Notes: a model not told the origin generated them from the sequence alone. A stretch of 64,000 bases of DNA from Lachnospiraceae bacterium (GCA_017431515.1 JAFRKV010000038.1:62001-126000), one strand, 5' to 3'; positions 27,411-37,104 are shown, counted from the stretch's first letter. Numbers and translations: made by a program.

Positions 27411-28631
27411 ATGAAAAAAGGGAAGGCCGGAATCTGCTTGCTGAGTGTGCTGTTATTATGTGTTTCCTGCGGACTTCCCGCGGAGGAACCGGAATCGCTT
27501 GAGGCGATTTTAAAACGGTCGGAAAAAGAGACGGTTTCCGTCACGACGGAGAAGGATACGGCAGCCACGGAAGCGCCCGTGACAGAGACGCTTGAGACGG
27601 AAGCGCCCGTGGAGGAGACTTGGGACAAAGAGACTGCTGACAGCGCCGAACAGGGATATGCCTATCGATCCATTTCACCGGAGGCGCAGATCGTCTATCA
27701 GGAAGTGCTGAACTGCATCCTTTCACACGATACCAAGATCACAGTCAGCACAACGGATCAGGCGATTCTGGATGCTGCATATGAAGCCGTGCGTGCGGAT
27801 TACGGCGGCCTTTTCTGGGTAGAAAACTACGTCTACACCACGTATACCGTCGACGGCGAAGTGACCAAGCTGGAGTTTGCGCCGAATTATTCCATGGATC
27901 AGGAAGAACGGATGGTGATGCAGCGCAGCATTGATGCATCCGTGGAGCAGATGCTTTCCGGCTGTTCGCCGACGGCCTCGGATTACGAAAAAATGAAATA
28001 CGTGTTTGAGACGCTGATCCGTAATGTGGGGTACGATCTCAACGCGCCTGAGAACCAGAACATCATCAGCGCCTTTGTCTACCGCAGCACGGTTTGTCAG
28101 GGATACGCCTGCGCCACCCAGTATCTGCTGCAGCAGCTCGGCATCGAAAGCACGGTGATCAAAGGGATCGCGGATAACGATCATCACGCATGGAATCTCG
28201 TGAAGTTGGATGGGGAGTATTATTATACGGATACGACCTGGGGAAATGCGGCATTTACAGGAGATGTGGAGATCGGCGCGGATTTTATCAACTATGACTA
28301 TCTGAATGTGACGACGGAAGAGATCGAGCGCACACATCAATCAGATGTATGTTTTGACCTTCCGAACTGCGTGGCTTCCGAAGATAACTATTTTGTTAAA
28401 GAAGGATTATATTTCCAAGACTGGGATCCTGACGGTGTGGGAGAACTGATCTCGCGCGCATGGTTTTCGGACCGCATTCCGATTTCCGTGAAATTCGCCA
28501 GTCACCAGTTGACGGAGCAGGCGTTTCAGTATTTCATCACGGAGAAACATATCGCGGATTATTGCCCGGGGATCACGGGCTTTCAATATCTGGATGACCT
28601 GACGCAGAATGTGATGACGATCAGTTTTTAG
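27411..28631 (+). CDS. Lipoprotein with transglutaminase-like domain
   Basis: A 406-residue secreted lipoprotein. The signal peptide ends in the lipobox LCVSC, then a Thr/Glu-rich linker (~25-75) leads to the folded part. Near residues 215-280, TVCQGYACATQYLL, HHAWNLVKLDGEYYYTDTTWGN give the Cys, His and Asp of a transglutaminase-like/cysteine-protease fold. Such proteins act on cell-surface proteins or peptidoglycan; the substrate is unknown. GGAGAG precedes the ATG at 27411. Confidence 0.85.
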   Translation: MKKGKAGICLLSVLLLCVSCGLPAEEPESLEAILKRSEKETVSVTTEKDTAATEAPVTETLETEAPVEETWDKETADSAEQGYAYRSISPEAQIVYQEVLNCILSHDTKITVSTTDQAILDAAYEAVRADYGGLFWVENYVYTTYTVDGEVTKLEFAPNYSMDQEERMVMQRSIDASVEQMLSGCSPTASDYEKMKYVFETLIRNVGYDLNAPENQNIISAFVYRSTVCQGYACATQYLLQQLGIESTVIKGIADNDHHAWNLVKLDGEYYYTDTTWGNAAFTGDVEIGADFINYDYLNVTTEEIERTHQSDVCFDLPNCVASEDNYFVKEGLYFQDWDPDGVGELISRAWFSDRIPISVKFASHQLTEQAFQYFITEKHIADYCPGITGFQYLDDLTQNVMTISF

Positions 28632-28658
28632 TGGCAGAAAAAGAGGAGAGTGACAGGG

Positions 28659-29618
28659 ATGAATGAAAAACAGGAGGCGCTGAATCAGTTGCTGGATACC
28701 TTTTTGCAGGATCAGAGCCGTGAAAACAAAATCAATATGGTGAATGCGCTGCTGGGAGCCACCGTTTTTCTGCCGGGGGTCTTTCCGCCGGGGACGGACC
28801 TGAATTCCCTGCCGAAACCGACGAATCCGGGGGAACGGCTGCAGCTGCCGAAGGGGCTGAATCCGCTGCCGGCGATCATGAAAAACAAAGACGGAGAGAC
28901 GTTTTTCCCGGCATATGTCGCCCAGGAGATGATCCCTGCCGAGCCGAAGCCGCAGGTGGTGATCAACATGCCTTTCATGGCGCTGGCGACGATGGCGCTT
29001 AATAATCCCATCATCAACGGGATCGCGGTGAATCCGTTTCGACAGAATGTCCTGCTTCGGGAGCCGCTGTTAAAAGCTCTGAAAGAAGACGAGGCCAAAC
29101 GAAAAGCGGCAGGCGCCCCGGGGCCGGGCGGCAAGGTTCAGATGACGCCGGAGCAGGCCAAAGCCTTTTTCCGCCGCAAGGTGGAGACCGAACTGATGCC
29201 GAAAGCGCTTTTTGAGGATCCGAAGGGGTTTACCGAAAAGCTGTGTGACGAGCAGGAAAAGACCCTGCGCGCCCAATATGAACGGGTTTACAAAAATCCG
29301 GCGGACTGTCCGTATCCGGAATCGGATTTTTCCGTCATGGCGCTGTCCATCCGGGAGGGACTGCTTTTGATCCGTCTGGATCTTCCGCCGGTCAAAATGC
29401 TGCAGCCCGTGGCAGTGCGGGCCTATGTGCTGTATGCGGAGGAGGAAAACAAGGCCGATTATTATACGATCGAGCTGACACAGGAGAAAGAGGTTCATAA
29501 GATCGGCAGGATCACTGCTGATGGCCGGTATGAGGACATCGGAGAGGCGCCGCCTGAGGGCGCGGAGCTCCAGAGGATGCTGGATCTGTATGATTTTTAC
29601 CATAACGGAGGGAACTGA
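28659..29618 (+). CDS. SseB-family protein
   Basis: A 319-residue cytoplasmic protein. The N-terminal half contains the SseB-type stretch MKNKDGETFFPAYVAQEMI and a C-terminal part from ~185 resembles the SseB C-terminal domain. Role of SseB in these bacteria is unclear. The ATG at 28659 is favoured over a GTG at 28650 by spacing from GAGGAG. The stop overlaps the start of the next gene by one base, pointing to coupling with the GGDEF protein. Confidence 0.65.
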   Translation: MNEKQEALNQLLDTFLQDQSRENKINMVNALLGATVFLPGVFPPGTDLNSLPKPTNPGERLQLPKGLNPLPAIMKNKDGETFFPAYVAQEMIPAEPKPQVVINMPFMALATMALNNPIINGIAVNPFRQNVLLREPLLKALKEDEAKRKAAGAPGPGGKVQMTPEQAKAFFRRKVETELMPKALFEDPKGFTEKLCDEQEKTLRAQYERVYKNPADCPYPESDFSVMALSIREGLLLIRLDLPPVKMLQPVAVRAYVLYAEEENKADYYTIELTQEKEVHKIGRITADGRYEDIGEAPPEGAELQRMLDLYDFYHNGGN

Positions 29619-31309
29619 TGAAAAAACAGTTCATCGGGAGGGTCATCGTAACGGTGATCTTTCTTCCGCTGTTTTTGGCGGGGCTGATCTGGTATGTCTA
29701 TTCCACCCATCTTTTGAATGTGAGCTACCGGCAGGAGGTGCCGCTGGACAAAGGATGGGAGATCACTGTGGGGGAGACTGCCTATGAAGACTGCGATCTG
29801 AACCGGTTTGCGTTCGAAACGCCTACCGGTAACGGAGAAAAAGTCACGATGACGCGCCTCCTTCCGGAAGAACTGCCGGAGGTGGCTTCAGTCCGCGCGC
29901 TGATTTACCTCAGCACCGTGGAGGTCATGGTGGATGGCAAAACCCTGTATTCTTACGGAGTTGACCTGGCGGAACAGGGGAAATTCGTAGGGAGCGGGTA
30001 TCATTTTATCCAGCTGCCGCCGGATGCTGCCGGAAAAGAGATTGTCATCGAGATCATAGCGGCGTCAAACGGCGCGATGTCCAATATCCCGCCGATGACG
30101 ATCCTGCCTACGGAATATGTCTATGAGGAGTTTTATGACACCCATATCGTTTCCATCTGCTGCGGGATCTTCCTCTTCACCCTGGGGGTCATTCTTACGT
30201 TTTTCGGACTCTTGACGCAGATTCAGAAGTCCAATCTGATCCCGCTGATCCATATCGGGGTGTTCAGCATTCTGATCGGATATTGGGCGCAATGCAATAC
30301 CAAGATCATCCAGCTCTACTCGGTGGATCTGTCGTGGAATACGGCAACTGAGTATATGTCGCTGTATTATGCGATGCTGCCGCTTTTGCTCTTGGTGCTG
30401 GCGCTGCGGAAAGAGGCCGCAAAGTGGAAACGCGTGATCCTGGTCGTGATTTTTGTGCTGATGCTGGTGTTTGCGCTGACCACCACGGTGCTGCATTTTT
30501 CCGGCAGGCTCTTTTTTCCGGAAACCATCACGGTGTTCCACATTCTGGCAGTGGCGGCGGCGCTTGGCATGCTTCTGGCCAGCGTGGTATTCAGGAAGGA
30601 TCACAGCACGCCGCAGGATCGCGTCTTGAATCTTGCGTTGGTGGAGATTTTGATTACGGGTGTCGTGGATATCCTGCGCTTCAATGTGCAAAAATACCTG
30701 ATGCCGGATCGTGAGATCATGAGCGCGAGCATCCTTCCGTTTGGCGTGCTGATTTTTATCCTGCTGCTGATCATCAGCTATCTGATCGGCTTATACGGGA
30801 GTGTCATTGACGAAACGGAAAAAGAGACGCTGACGAGGCTTGCTTATCAGGATACGTTGACGAACCTTTATAACCGCTCCATGAGCGAAAAACTGTTTGA
30901 GGAATGTGATGCGGGGCAGGAGGACTATACACTGATCAATCTGGATCTGAACGGCCTGAAAAAGGTCAACGATACCTACGGACATGTGCAGGGAGATCAG
31001 CTGATCAAGGACTTTGCGGAAATACTCACTACGTCGTTTGCCGACATCGGAACGGTAATCAGGATGGGCGGAGACGAGTTTGCCGTGGTGCTTAAGAATG
31101 TGGATGCGCATACCGTGGAGGATGCCATCGACCGGATGGAGCGGGAAGAGGAAAAGGCTTCCTGGCGCGGGGAATACGAGATCAGCGCTTCCTACGGCAT
31201 CGCCTCCAGACGGGAAATGCCGGAGGTCACAGCGGAGCATGTTTATAAAGTGGCGGATGAACGCATGTATGAAATGAAGGTGCGCACAAAGAAGGGAAGG
31301 ATGGGGTAA
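29618..31309 (+). CDS. Membrane diguanylate cyclase
   Basis: A 563-residue protein. One N-terminal helix and an extracellular ~150-residue domain precede a 7-helix block (~170-400) of the 7TMR-DISM type, then a cytoplasmic GGDEF domain from ~420. The active-site motif MGGDEF (~483-488) is intact and LDLNGLKKVNDTYGH is the usual Mg/GTP region, so it should make cyclic di-GMP. It is coupled to the SseB-like gene. Confidence 0.88.
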   Translation: MKKQFIGRVIVTVIFLPLFLAGLIWYVYSTHLLNVSYRQEVPLDKGWEITVGETAYEDCDLNRFAFETPTGNGEKVTMTRLLPEELPEVASVRALIYLSTVEVMVDGKTLYSYGVDLAEQGKFVGSGYHFIQLPPDAAGKEIVIEIIAASNGAMSNIPPMTILPTEYVYEEFYDTHIVSICCGIFLFTLGVILTFFGLLTQIQKSNLIPLIHIGVFSILIGYWAQCNTKIIQLYSVDLSWNTATEYMSLYYAMLPLLLLVLALRKEAAKWKRVILVVIFVLMLVFALTTTVLHFSGRLFFPETITVFHILAVAAALGMLLASVVFRKDHSTPQDRVLNLALVEILITGVVDILRFNVQKYLMPDREIMSASILPFGVLIFILLLIISYLIGLYGSVIDETEKETLTRLAYQDTLTNLYNRSMSEKLFEECDAGQEDYTLINLDLNGLKKVNDTYGHVQGDQLIKDFAEILTTSFADIGTVIRMGGDEFAVVLKNVDAHTVEDAIDRMEREEEKASWRGEYEISASYGIASRREMPEVTAEHVYKVADERMYEMKVRTKKGRMG

Positions 31310-31336
31310 GAGCCTGATTCGCGCATCATGGATCTG

Positions 31337-32236
31337 CTAAATCAAATGGATTTCTGTCAAAAATTCCCTCAGTAAGGTCAGATACCGGTCCGGATCGATG
31401 ATGGCGCTGAGCGCATGTCCCGCACCGGGGAAGAGATGAAGCGAGGCGAAGCCCGCAGTGGCTTCTTTTACCTGTTCGCTGTTTTTCGGCAGGATAAAAT
31501 CGTCTTCTGCCCCGTGCATGATGAGGAGCGGGATCTGGTTTCCGATCACGGCATCGATGGGGCGCGCTTTCAGAAAGTCCACCTTGTAGACAATCTTCGA
31601 CACCAGAGTGGCTGGATACACCATAAAACCGGGGACTCCAAAGTTTTTTAAAGCTCCTTTTAATATTGGGACAATTGCCGCGAAACCACAGTCATCTACG
31701 ACAAAGTGGATGTCGGGATGGTATTTTAATGCGGTCAGCACCGTGGCGCCGCCGAGGGATTCTCCGTGGAAACCGATGCGGATGTCAGAGCCGAAACGCT
31801 TTCTGGTATCCTCCAGAACCGCAAGGAGACCTTCTACTTCCCGGATGCCGTAGCTGCAGGGGACGGGGGCATTTTCCCCATGGCCGCGCTCGTCAAACAT
31901 CACGCAATGGAAGCCCAGCTCGTGGTAGAGCGGTGCATATTTCATCATGCCATAGCGGGTGTCGGTGTACCCGTGAGCCAGGATCACATAAAGGTCAGAG
32001 TCTGCTTTTGCGGGAAGATACGAAACGTGGTAGACGTAGTCGTCGGGACCCGTAACGGTATAGTCGGTCAGATCTGTTTTATGGAAAGCGCGGCTGCCGG
32101 GTGCGTGATCCTGCTGCCAGACCCAGGATTCATCCATGGTCTGACGCCTTCCGTGCACGGCGGTAGAGGCAATAAAAAGTGACAGTGCAAAGAGCAGCAC
32201 AATGACAGCAATGATGGCAATGACAATGAAGATCAT
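31337..32236 (-). CDS. Membrane-anchored alpha/beta hydrolase
   Basis: A 299-residue hydrolase with an N-terminal transmembrane helix (IFIVIAIIAVIVLLFALSLF). HGYTD, the nucleophile elbow HGESLGG, HGAEDDFILP (Asp) and GAGHALS (His) provide the triad. It resembles the 'acyl-CoA thioester hydrolase/BAAT-like' surface-tethered hydrolases of clostridia; the substrate is unknown. GGGAGG precedes the ATG on the minus strand. Confidence 0.82.
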   Translation of the reverse strand: MIFIVIAIIAVIVLLFALSLFIASTAVHGRRQTMDESWVWQQDHAPGSRAFHKTDLTDYTVTGPDDYVYHVSYLPAKADSDLYVILAHGYTDTRYGMMKYAPLYHELGFHCVMFDERGHGENAPVPCSYGIREVEGLLAVLEDTRKRFGSDIRIGFHGESLGGATVLTALKYHPDIHFVVDDCGFAAIVPILKGALKNFGVPGFMVYPATLVSKIVYKVDFLKARPIDAVIGNQIPLLIMHGAEDDFILPKNSEQVKEATAGFASLHLFPGAGHALSAIIDPDRYLTLLREFLTEIHLI

Positions 32237-32302
32237 GGCAGTCCTCCCTGGGCATCTATTACCCTCTCATCATACCATATTTTACAGAAAGCAGGAATCA
32301 TT

Positions 32303-32911
32303 ATGATCAAAACAGTCGTGTTCGATATCGGAGAAGTGCTTGTGGATTTTGACTGGGACGGCTACATCCAGACACTTTTTCAGGAGGAAGACACCATTCG
32401 CCGCGTCGGGAAGGCCGTCTGGGAAAGCAGGCTGTGGGTGGAGTTTGACCGTGGCGTCCTGCCGGACGAAGAGATCATTCGGAAAATGACGGAATGCGAT
32501 CCGGATCTTGCGGAAGAGATCCGCCTTTCCATGAAGGATGTCAGCGGCACGGTGCGCAGGCGGGAGACGGCGATCCCGTGGGTGCGCTCGCTGAAAGACA
32601 GGGGGCTTCAGGTGCTGTACCTGTCCAATTATTCCTACCGTCTCCGTACGCAGAATCCCGGCCCTCTGGATTTCATTGAGGAGATGGACGGCGGGTTGTT
32701 CTCCTACGAAGTGCATCTTTTGAAACCCGACCCGGCGATCTATCGGGCGCTCTGCGAAAAATACCGCATTCTTCCGGAAGAAACGGTGTTTCTTGATGAT
32801 ATGGAGGAAAATGTGGCCGGCGCCAGGGCCTGCGGGATGCATGCCATCCGCTATGCCGGGCAGGAAGCGGCAGAGCAGGAGCTGAGGATGCTGCTGGATG
32901 CTTCGGGCTGA
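32303..32911 (+). CDS. HAD-superfamily hydrolase (subfamily IA)
   Basis: A 202-residue haloacid-dehalogenase-like phosphatase. Motif I is VFDIGEVLVDFD (Gly-Glu instead of the second Asp, common in the epoxide-hydrolase-N/YihX branch), motif II LYLSNYS, motif III lysine in LLKPDPAIY, and motif IV FLDDMEENV. Probably a sugar-phosphate phosphatase; substrate not predictable. Confidence 0.85.
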   Translation: MIKTVVFDIGEVLVDFDWDGYIQTLFQEEDTIRRVGKAVWESRLWVEFDRGVLPDEEIIRKMTECDPDLAEEIRLSMKDVSGTVRRRETAIPWVRSLKDRGLQVLYLSNYSYRLRTQNPGPLDFIEEMDGGLFSYEVHLLKPDPAIYRALCEKYRILPEETVFLDDMEENVAGARACGMHAIRYAGQEAAEQELRMLLDASG

Positions 32912-32985
32912 GCCCCGGTTTTTACAGTGCCGGATCAGATCCGTTTGTCAAAGCACAACTTTTGCTGATCAGTTCCATTTTTTTC

Positions 32986-33014
32986 TTGACAAACGAAACG
33001 GGACATAGTATGAT
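32986..33014 (+). promoter_or_regulatory. tRNA-Gly promoter
   Basis: TTGACA (32986-32991), 17-base spacer, TATGAT (33009-33014): the strongest consensus match in the window. CGTTTGTCAA at 32942-32951 is the inverted repeat of TTGACAAACG at 32986-32995, which may be an operator or chance. Confidence 0.85.
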
Positions 33015-33039
33015 ATTTTTTGCGTCGGGAAAGACGTAC

Positions 33040-33112
33040 GCGACAGTGGCGTAGTTGGTAACGCGCGACCTTGCCAAGGTCGAGACCGCGGGTTCGAGCC
33101 CCGTCTGTCGCT
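33040..33112 (+). tRNA. tRNA-Gly (anticodon GCC)
   Basis: Acceptor arms GCGACAG (33040-33046) and CTGTCGC (33105-33111), D-loop with GTTGGTAA, anticodon stem ACCTT-GCC-AAGGT with GCC at 33073-33075, T-loop GGTTCGAGCC, discriminator T. The CCA end is not encoded. Confidence 0.97.
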
Positions 33113-33600
33113 GGCATTGAGCACTTGAAAAAAGCATCTGCGAAGCGGGTGCTTTTTTCTTAGTGCGAAAGCCCACCTGGCCACTTGGCGAGATCAAGTC
33201 GCAGACGCAGATCGAGCATAGTGGACATGGTGCTTCCTTTTTGGTGACGCGGTGCGGGTTAGAGTCTCCGCTTCGCTCCGATCGGCGCCAAGAGGACGTC
33301 CCCTGGACGTCCGGCGCCCCCGTCTGTCGCTCGGTTGAGGTTACTGGTCTGTTTATAACCGGGCTGAAAGATTTGGATGACAGAAAAGCTTCTGACATAG
33401 TATTATAACGATGAATATGTCAATCGTTTGAATGGGACGAACAAATACAACAACGTCCCACAAACTGTCCTCGTTGTGGGGTGACACTCCCAGAAGATGA
33501 TTTTGCGGAAAGAGTGGATTTTCCCCGCATCCTTTAAGGGAAAGCGGAAGCGTCGGAGCGGGATGCCCATTGGCACGGGCATAGACGGCGATCGTGTACT
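33113..33600. other. Gene-free region behind tRNA-Gly
   Basis: No convincing gene in 488 bases. It begins with the tRNA terminator, then holds a copy of the AGTCGCAGACG short repeat (33186-33205), a GC-rich inverted repeat GGCGCC...GGCGCC (33284-33317 area), and CCCCGTCTGTCGCT at 33318-33331, an exact 14-base repeat of the tRNA 3' end. A further hairpin of CCCACAA/TTGTGGG lies near 33456-33480. Confidence 0.6.
33126..33161 (+). terminator. Terminator of tRNA-Gly
   Basis: AAAAAAGCA...TGCTTTTTT stem with T-run 15 bases behind the tRNA. Confidence 0.8.
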
Positions 33601-35022
33601 TCACGTATGGAGGCAGCGAGCGCGGCGTGCGGATTTTATCACGTAGAACGCAAACAGAACCGATGCAAAGATGATTCCTGCCGGATAGCCGATGGAGGCT
33701 GACAACCGGAAGCCTTCGTCCGCCATCAGAATATAGGTCATGCTGACGGCGGACATGAACGTGGCGGGAATCGCTGTGAGAAGCGACTGGAACCAATGCG
33801 CGCCTTCCTTCAGCAGATACGCTGTGGCGACCCACAATGCCACCATGGCGAGGGTCTGGTTTGCCCATGAAAAATATCTCCAAAGCACATCAAAATCGAT
33901 CCGGGTCAGAACCGCGCCTGCAGCCAGCAGCGGAATCGTTATGATCAGGCGGTTTTTGAGCTTTTTCTGATCCAGATGCAGAATCTCTGACAGGATGAGC
34001 CGCGCGCTCCGGAATGCTGTGTCCCCGGATGTGATGGGGCAGATGACCACCCCGATGACGGCCAGGATTCCGCCCACGCTCCCAAGCATGGTTTTGCTGA
34101 TCTCATAAACCGTTCCCGATTGTCCCAGATTTGTCAATGCGTCATATAAAAGCTCCGTTGTTCCGTAAAAGGCGACTCCCGCTGCGGCCCATACCAGCGC
34201 GATGACTGCCTCTGCGATCATGGCTCCGTAAAAGACCGGCCTGCCGGTCTTTTCATTTGGGATGCATTTCGCGATCATCGGGGACTGGGTGGCATGAAAA
34301 CCGGATATGGCGCCGCATGCCACGGTGATAAACATGAACGGCCAGATCGGCAGGCCCTTCGGATGAAGATCCTGCAGCGTGATCTCCGGTATGACATAAC
34401 CGCCTGCGATCGTGCCGCCCAGGACACTGACTGCCATTACGATCAGAATGACGCCGAACACCGGATAAAGCTTGCCGATCAGCTTGTCGATGGGAAGCAG
34501 CGTTGCAAACACATAGTACAGGAGGATTGCGATGATCCAGAAATCGGCAGACAGAATGTCGGGGGTCAGATCCGCGAGAAGCGCCGCGGGGCTGTTGACA
34601 AACACGGTTCCAGTCAGCAGGAGCAGAAGAACGGAAAAGATGCGCATGCCCCATTTGACAACATTTCCCAGATAGAGGCCGGACATTTCCGCAATGGAAG
34701 CGCCCTTGTTTCTGGAGGAGATCATGCCGCACATATAATCGTGGACGGCGCCTCCGAGAATGGAGCCGAAAATGATCCAAAGGAAAACAACCGGGCCGAA
34801 ACATGCGCCCATCAGCGCGCCGAAGATCGGTCCTGTTCCTGCAATGTTGAGCAGCTGCACCAGAAACGCCCTCCACGGCTTCATCGGAACACAGTCCACG
34901 CCGTCATTGATGGCGACGGCCGGGGTTGGTCTGTCATCCGGCGAGAAGACTTTTTCTGCAACTCTGCTGTAGATGAGAAAGCCGATTAACAGCACGATCA
35001 GTGAAATTACCAGTGAAATCAT
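33601..35022 (-). CDS. cstA: CstA-family carbon starvation transporter
   Basis: A 473-residue polytopic membrane protein of the CstA family (peptide/pyruvate uptake). NIAGTGPIFGALMGACFGP, GAVHDYMCGMISSRNKGASIAE and ATQSPMIAKC are hallmark segments; about a dozen hydrophobic helices follow. It is the shorter form found in anaerobes. AAAGGAG precedes the ATG at 35022. It ends a minus-strand run with the DUF389 remnant, CinA, alanyl-tRNA editing protein and GGDEF gene. Confidence 0.9.
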   Translation of the reverse strand: MISLVISLIVLLIGFLIYSRVAEKVFSPDDRPTPAVAINDGVDCVPMKPWRAFLVQLLNIAGTGPIFGALMGACFGPVVFLWIIFGSILGGAVHDYMCGMISSRNKGASIAEMSGLYLGNVVKWGMRIFSVLLLLLTGTVFVNSPAALLADLTPDILSADFWIIAILLYYVFATLLPIDKLIGKLYPVFGVILIVMAVSVLGGTIAGGYVIPEITLQDLHPKGLPIWPFMFITVACGAISGFHATQSPMIAKCIPNEKTGRPVFYGAMIAEAVIALVWAAAGVAFYGTTELLYDALTNLGQSGTVYEISKTMLGSVGGILAVIGVVICPITSGDTAFRSARLILSEILHLDQKKLKNRLIITIPLLAAGAVLTRIDFDVLWRYFSWANQTLAMVALWVATAYLLKEGAHWFQSLLTAIPATFMSAVSMTYILMADEGFRLSASIGYPAGIIFASVLFAFYVIKSARRARCLHT

Positions 35023-35050
35023 ATGTTTCCGACTCCTTTGTGTTGCTTGT

Positions 35051-35344
35051 TTACTGTGCAGTGGCCATAGCATAAACCACGTAGATACTGGGCAGCGTGA
35101 TGATGATGGTGTTTACCTTGTCCGCTCTCGTTTGTCCGATGATCACTGCGGTGGAACCGGTGTTTAAGCCCACGGAAGCGACTATCATGGCGCAAACCAG
35201 GACACACATGTTCGTTCCGGTTACTTTGCCGCCATCCAGCAGACGGAACCGGATCTCTTCATGGGAGGCCTTGTCTTCTTTCAGCGAGAACATTTTTTTC
35301 AGGGATTCTATCAGGGATTCTTTTTTTTCTGTTATTTTGCTCAT
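35051..35344 (-). pseudogene. Truncated DUF389-like membrane protein
   Basis: A 97-residue frame with a good AAGAGGAG site. Residues ~45-72 (GTNMCVLVCAMIVASVGLNTGSTAVIIG, split here for description) match the first membrane segment of DUF389 proteins, which normally run on for several more helices (300+ residues). Here the frame continues with unrelated residues QTRADKVNTIIITLPSIYVV and stops. I read this as a deletion remnant, or a short protein that has kept the translational signals. It lies 28 bases before cstA. Confidence 0.6.
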
Positions 35345-35363
35345 CACAAACTCCTCTTTTTTG

Positions 35364-35882
35364 TTATGATAAGGCCTGCAGCAGTTCCAGCAGGGTATCC
35401 GCGACCTGACCTGCGACATACAGCTTCGCTTCCCTTCGCGATGGCAGCGCGGGGAGCCGGCAGCAATGGCAGGTCACATCCCCTTCGAAGGCGATTGCAT
35501 AATAGACTTCCCCCGGGATGCTGTCCGGATTGGCAGGATCCGGATTTTGAAAACTGCCGGTCACGCCGATGGCGAGATCGGCCTGAAACCTGCCGGCGGC
35601 GGCCTGCGCCATCGCCCGGGCGGTTTCTAAGGAGTAGACGCCGTATTGCGCGAGGATGGTTTCCGGCACGCCCGCCTGGATTTTGGCCTCGTTGCTGTAG
35701 GTGATGCAGGCGCCCTTGAAGATGGCGGAAGCGCCTTCCGTATCCGTGATCAGGGATGCGATCAATCCTGAGGTGCAGCTCTCCATCGTCGTGATCATCC
35801 GGTTTTTTGCGATCAACGCTGTGGTGAGGCGGTGATATTGTTCTCTGACATCGTGTTCGTTGCAGGATTCCCTTTTTGTCAT
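35364..35882 (-). CDS. CinA C-terminal-domain protein (NMN deamidase type)
   Basis: A 172-residue stand-alone CinA_C domain. TTMESCTSGLIASLIT and ACITYSNEAK with GVTGSFQNPDPANPD...GEVYYAI are the family's active-site stretches; related proteins hydrolyse nicotinamide mononucleotide to nicotinate mononucleotide. The usual N-terminal MoCF-like domain is absent. It lies 16 bases behind the alanyl-tRNA editing gene. The start at 35882 has only a weak ribosome site. Confidence 0.85.
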   Translation of the reverse strand: MTKRESCNEHDVREQYHRLTTALIAKNRMITTMESCTSGLIASLITDTEGASAIFKGACITYSNEAKIQAGVPETILAQYGVYSLETARAMAQAAAGRFQADLAIGVTGSFQNPDPANPDSIPGEVYYAIAFEGDVTCHCCRLPALPSRREAKLYVAGQVADTLLELLQALS

Positions 35883-35898
35883 AACATCTATCCATTTT

Positions 35899-37104
35899 TT
35901 ACAGATTCGTTTGATTGATCTGTGTAAAGAACGCTTCGATCTCATCTTTACGGGCGGTTATTTTGCCCTGGATCATTTCTGCGGAGCCGCCGCCTTTGGC
36001 ATCCAGCGCGGTCTTCATTTCAGCCGCGAGGACACGGGCATCCAACTCTTTCCCGCCGGCGTAGTACCGGTAACCGTCCTCGTCACTTCCGCAAAAAATG
36101 CCGCAATAACCGTCCCGCAGTGACCGAAGGGTGTTGTACAGATTTTTCATGCTGACTGCGCCAAGCTCCATCTGTGTGCACACTGTCTCCTCAAAGACCC
36201 CGGCGCGGATATCTCTTGAGAGCAGTTCCTCGGTCAGCTCTGCAATTGTGGTGTGCAGGCGGTGATTGTCCTCCTTCAGTTTTTCCGCGATTGGGAGGAG
36301 CTGCTCTGGACGTGTCGAGAAGAGGACTGCCGTATTCTGAAGCACTGCCAGATTTTGCGCGATCCATGCAGCCGCTCTCCGGCCGCAGAGAATGGAAAGC
36401 CGCGTCCCGCCGCGGAATTTCTCGGCAGAGAGGATCTTGATGATCCCAATGGCACCGGTTGTTGAGACGTGCGGTGCGCAGCATGCGCAAGTATCCACGA
36501 TCCGTCCTTCGTTTCCGATCGTGATCAGTCTGACCTGACCTGCGATGTCGATCTTGCTCCGGTATTGCAGAGAACCCAGTTCTTCTTTCGTCGGATAACT
36601 GTCCTTGATGGGGAGGTTTTCGTAGATCACGGCGTTGGCTTCTTTTTCCAGCTCGGTGATCTGTGTATCAGTCAGTGGGCCGTCCGTGTCCACCGTGACA
36701 GGATCCGTGTCACTCAGATGAAAGCCCGTGTTGTGGTACCCGTACCTGCTGTGCAGGAGGCCTGACAGGATGTGTTCGCCGCTGTGGTTTTGCATCCGGT
36801 CAAACCGGTTGTTCCAGTCCAGAGTGCAACGAACCTCCGTTCCGACAGGGAGTTCACCGTCGGTCTGATAGCGGACATCCGTCTCGCCCTCTGTGGAGGA
36901 ACCGAGCAATTCCCCTTTCAGGATGTGGACCGTCTTGTCCGGCGTGCAGACAGTGCCCGTATCCGAATACTGTCCCCCTTCTTCCGGAAAAAAGATGGAC
37001 GCTTTCAACTTGATGTAAAAGGCGCCGTCTTCCTTTACGCATTCCGTCACAACGGTGGTGCATTCTTTTTGAGTACTGTGTTTTTCGTAAAGTTTTTCAG
37101 TCAT
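35899..37104 (-). CDS. Alanyl-tRNA editing protein, AlaX-like with C-terminal DHHA1-like part
   Basis: A 401-residue trans-editing protein that removes mischarged amino acids (Ser/Gly) from tRNA-Ala. The zinc motif HSGEHILSG is paired with CACCAPH near residues 206-212; PEEGGQYSDTG is the typical N-terminal opening. A coiled region (~265-300) and a C-terminal ~100-residue domain resembling DHHA1 of alanyl-tRNA synthetase follow. Its start overlaps the upstream GGDEF gene by eight bases. Confidence 0.88.
   Translation of the reverse strand: MTEKLYEKHSTQKECTTVVTECVKEDGAFYIKLKASIFFPEEGGQYSDTGTVCTPDKTVHILKGELLGSSTEGETDVRYQTDGELPVGTEVRCTLDWNNRFDRMQNHSGEHILSGLLHSRYGYHNTGFHLSDTDPVTVDTDGPLTDTQITELEKEANAVIYENLPIKDSYPTKEELGSLQYRSKIDIAGQVRLITIGNEGRIVDTCACCAPHVSTTGAIGIIKILSAEKFRGGTRLSILCGRRAAAWIAQNLAVLQNTAVLFSTRPEQLLPIAEKLKEDNHRLHTTIAELTEELLSRDIRAGVFEETVCTQMELGAVSMKNLYNTLRSLRDGYCGIFCGSDEDGYRYYAGGKELDARVLAAEMKTALDAKGGGSAEMIQGKITARKDEIEAFFTQINQTNL

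Noticed and set aside
33163..33408. Short open frames behind the tRNA gene
   Set aside because: No ribosome site, overlap of hairpins and repeat, no recognisable protein.
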